Below, in pieces: positions 15,745 through 17,032 of a DNA stretch of 17,032 bases. The DNA is taken from contig CAYWXT010000109.1 in assembly GCA_964462125.1 (NCBI GenBank), positions 1-17,032 on the forward strand, read 5' to 3'. The notes under the pieces are model-generated. The model saw only the letters and a program-made list of their open reading frames with translations. It ran no database searches and had not been told where the DNA came from. Origin of the DNA: JAWLFY01 sp964462125. GTDB taxonomy: Bacteria > Planctomycetota > Planctomycetia > Pirellulales > Pirellulaceae. Both the position numbers and the translations under genes were made by a program. Position 1 is the stretch's first letter, and the number at the start of each line of letters is the position of its first letter.

Positions 15745-16429
15745 ATGAAGGGCGTGATGATGAAGAACGCGGACGAGCACGATACTTCGCGTCGCAGGTT
15801 TCTGCAGGCCACCGCCGGCGGACTGCTGGTATCCGCATCGCTTGCTGCTCCCGAAACTGCCGCAGATGATCGGACCGACCAACCGCGTGGTCGCGGTGTT
15901 GACGGAATCGAAATCGGGGCGACAGGCGTGGTTGGCGGAAAGGTTCGTCGATTGCAGCGGCGATGGTGGTCTGGCCGCCCACGCCGGCTGCCGTTTTGAC
16001 GTCGGCACCGGAGCCGATTGCGCGTGCCAGCCGATGTCGATGCTGGCGCTGTTGACCGGAGTGGATCCCGACGTGATCGGGCCATTCATCCGAGAGACCG
16101 GGCCGGAAGCCAAGCAGCGGTTGTTGAAACTGATGGAGACCGGCGGCGTGAAGCCGTCTTACCGTGCACCGACGCTGAGGCATCTGCACAGTGGCGTCTA
16201 CAGCCTCATGACGAATCACGAATACGGGATCTCGGCATTTGACGCGAGCGCCATCACCGAGGCCACCATCAGGGCCCGCCGCGAAGTCCATGGAATTGTC
16301 GCGGGACTGCGGCAACTCGGCGCTCCCTGGCAAGATCTTTCGGTCGTCGCAGTGTCGGTTCAAAAGCAGACGATGCCACACCAACTCGACTGGCGTGAGA
16401 TCAGAAAATGGAAGGTGTCCTTTCGGTAA
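15745..16429 (+). pseudogene. Tat-exported FAD-dependent oxidoreductase remnant (frameshifted, internally deleted, truncated)
   Basis: Two pieces in different frames belong to one ancestral gene. The first, from ATG 15745, encodes a twin-arginine signal (TSRRRFLQATAGGLLVSASL) and then runs into nonsense, stopping at 15999. The second, one frame over from about 15870, reads VVAVLTESKSGRQAW, ERFVDCSGDGGLAAHAG and CQPMSMLALLTGV through to a DLSVVAV segment near 16350, the middle of a secreted FAD_oxidored-type flavoprotein. The whole N-terminal FAD-binding Rossmann region (GxGxxG) is missing between them, so an out-of-frame deletion near 15860-15890 is inferred. After about 16355 the sequence no longer resembles the family. 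The final TAA (16427-16429) is supplied by the adjoining IS66 end. Such a protein cannot be functional; intact homologues are periplasmic and of unknown substrate. Confidence 0.85.
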
Positions 16430-16446
16430 GCATGCATGAAGCCGAT
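16426..16446 (+). repeat. Putative IS66 left terminal inverted repeat
   Basis: Sequence from GTAAGCATGCATGAAG onward marks the proposed left end, judged only by the GTAAGC start and by the position upstream of tnpA. The exact inner limit is a guess because the right end is not in the window. Confidence 0.5.
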
Positions 16447-16501
16447 GAGGCGAGCGGGGTAGATTGCCGGTCCATTCTGCGCTCATTGTGGAGGAGGACC
16501 G

Positions 16502-16936
16502 ATGACAATGCATTCCCGCGGCCGCGGCGCTGGCGATCTGGCGCGGGCCAAACGGCGATTCGATCAGTGGCGACGCTCCGGACGCTGAGGTCGCTTGCCC
16601 AACGAGTTATGGACCCTCGCCGCCGAAACTGCCGCCAGGCACGGCATTGAGGCCACCGCGGAGCAGCTTCGCGTGGATCCTCAGCGCCTGGGGCAGTGGC
16701 TCGATCGCTTGGGATTGACGGCCCCCGAGAATCGACACCAGCCCGCGGCAACCGAACACAACCAGCCTGGTCCCTGTTTTGTAGAACGGGAACCAATTCC
16801 GCTTGCTCCCAGCGGACAGTGCCAATTCGAAGTGGAAAAGGCGTCAGGACGGAAGCTGCGAATTGTTCTCTCCGGAGACGCTGTGGCGCAAGCGCCGCAG
16901 CTGTTGGCTGAAATCCATCGGGAGGCGCCGCGATGA
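16502..16936 (+). pseudogene. tnpA: IS66-family TnpA (Orf1) interrupted by an in-frame TGA
   Basis: Reading from ATG 16502, which has a strong GGAGGAGG six or so bases upstream, gives 28 codons (ending RFDQWRRSGR), then TGA at 16586-16588. The same frame then continues without a break (GRLPNELWTLAAETAARHGIEATAEQL) for 115 codons to TGA 16934-16936. Both halves belong to one IS66 TnpA: an N-terminal basic segment with WRxSGR, a helix-turn-helix-like LPNELW...AARHGI region, and a C-terminal strand region (KLRIVLSGD). A single C-to-T change of CGA to TGA would explain the stop. A TTG at 16595, preceded by GAGG, could allow reinitiation of the distal part. TnpA is an accessory DNA-binding protein required for transposition in studied IS66 elements, so this copy may be inactive on its own. 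Confidence 0.8.
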
Positions 16937-17032
16937 TTCAAACCAGTCCCACGATGCGCATCTTCGTCGCCACCGAGCCGGTCGACTTCCGCAAAGGGAT
17001 CGACGGCTTGGCCGTCATCTGCCGTAAGCAGC
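16933..17032 (+). CDS. tnpB: IS66-family accessory protein TnpB (Orf2), partial 5' end
   Basis: ATG at 16933 overlaps the tnpA stop (ATGA), the usual translational coupling in IS66. GGGAGG lies about seven bases upstream. The 33 codons visible contain TMRIFVATEPVDFRKGIDGL, the diagnostic IS66 Orf2 N-terminal motif (x-DxRKGIDGL). The gene runs off the right edge; the full protein is usually about 115-120 aa. TnpB is required with TnpA and TnpC for transposition in studied members, though its biochemical role is unclear. Confidence 0.92.
   Translation, partial: MIQTSPTMRIFVATEPVDFRKGIDGLAVICRKQ

Larger units (their letters stand above)
16426..17032 (+). mobile_element. IS66-family insertion sequence, left part (right end outside window)
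   Basis: The element appears to begin at GTAAGC (16426), matching the GTAAGCG-like termini of IS66-family elements. It is followed by 76 bp of non-coding DNA, a tnpA-type gene and an overlapping tnpB-type gene, the standard IS66 order. The tnpC transposase gene and the right inverted repeat lie beyond the window, so neither the inverted repeat nor the 8-bp target duplication typical of the family can be verified. The insertion abuts the flavoprotein remnant. Confidence 0.8.

Noticed and set aside
1..17032. CRISPR array, tRNA, rRNA or phage defence genes
   Set aside because: No regularly spaced long repeats, no tRNA-like cloverleaf and no defence or phage domains were recognised on either strand.

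Overview
The window most likely comes from a planctomycete, probably Pirellulaceae (Rhodopirellula-like). It is GC-rich. It carries a DUF1549/DUF1553 protein with an in-domain CxxCH next to a DUF1501 protein and a WD40 protein, a secreted PQQ-type beta-propeller protein, a Gfo/Idh plus TIM-barrel sugar cluster with a DUF4432 protein, and a secreted FAD-dependent oxidoreductase remnant. Together these are characteristic of that phylum. The genus cannot be fixed from this sequence alone.

Layout. (1) Positions 1-775, minus: 5' part of an AmrS-type radical SAM enzyme that runs off the left edge. (2) Positions 972-4813, minus: a four-gene probable operon, in transcription order a phosphomannose-isomerase-like cupin, a TIM-barrel sugar isomerase/epimerase, a Gfo/Idh/MocA NAD(P)-dependent sugar dehydrogenase and a small DUF4404 protein. 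(3) Positions 5027-6220, plus: a divergent DUF4432 (aldose-1-epimerase-like) gene. The 213-bp gap between the two arms contains a clean inverted repeat. (4) Positions 6252-7622, minus: dihydroorotase (pyrC), in which one metal-ligand His of the family signature is Gln. (5) Positions 7866-11874, plus: a probable operon of DUF1549/DUF1553, DUF1501 and WD40 genes. (6) Positions 11992-13260, minus: an exported PQQ-like beta-propeller protein, convergent with (5); a cluster of small hairpins lies between them. (7) Positions 13261-13844: a 584-bp gap with no credible gene but with several palindromes. (8) Positions 13845-15467, plus: a polytopic DUF4173/DUF4153 membrane protein. (9) Positions 15745-16429: wreck of a Tat-exported FAD-dependent oxidoreductase. 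(10) From about 16426 to the right edge: left end of an IS66-family element, with tnpA interrupted by one in-frame TGA and the start of tnpB.

How the genes may work together. Regions 2 and 3 look like one carbohydrate-catabolism module: mutarotation or epimerisation (DUF4432), aldose/ketose isomerisation (cupin), dehydrogenation (Gfo/Idh) and a TIM-barrel isomerase, epimerase or lyase. The substrate cannot be read from the sequence. Region 5 is the recurrent planctomycete trio of exported DUF1549/DUF1553 and DUF1501 proteins with a beta-propeller partner, whose biochemical role is not established. The right end is decaying accessory DNA: a deleted and truncated oxidoreductase abutting an IS66 copy whose first gene is itself broken. 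No CRISPR array, tRNA, rRNA or clear phage gene was seen.
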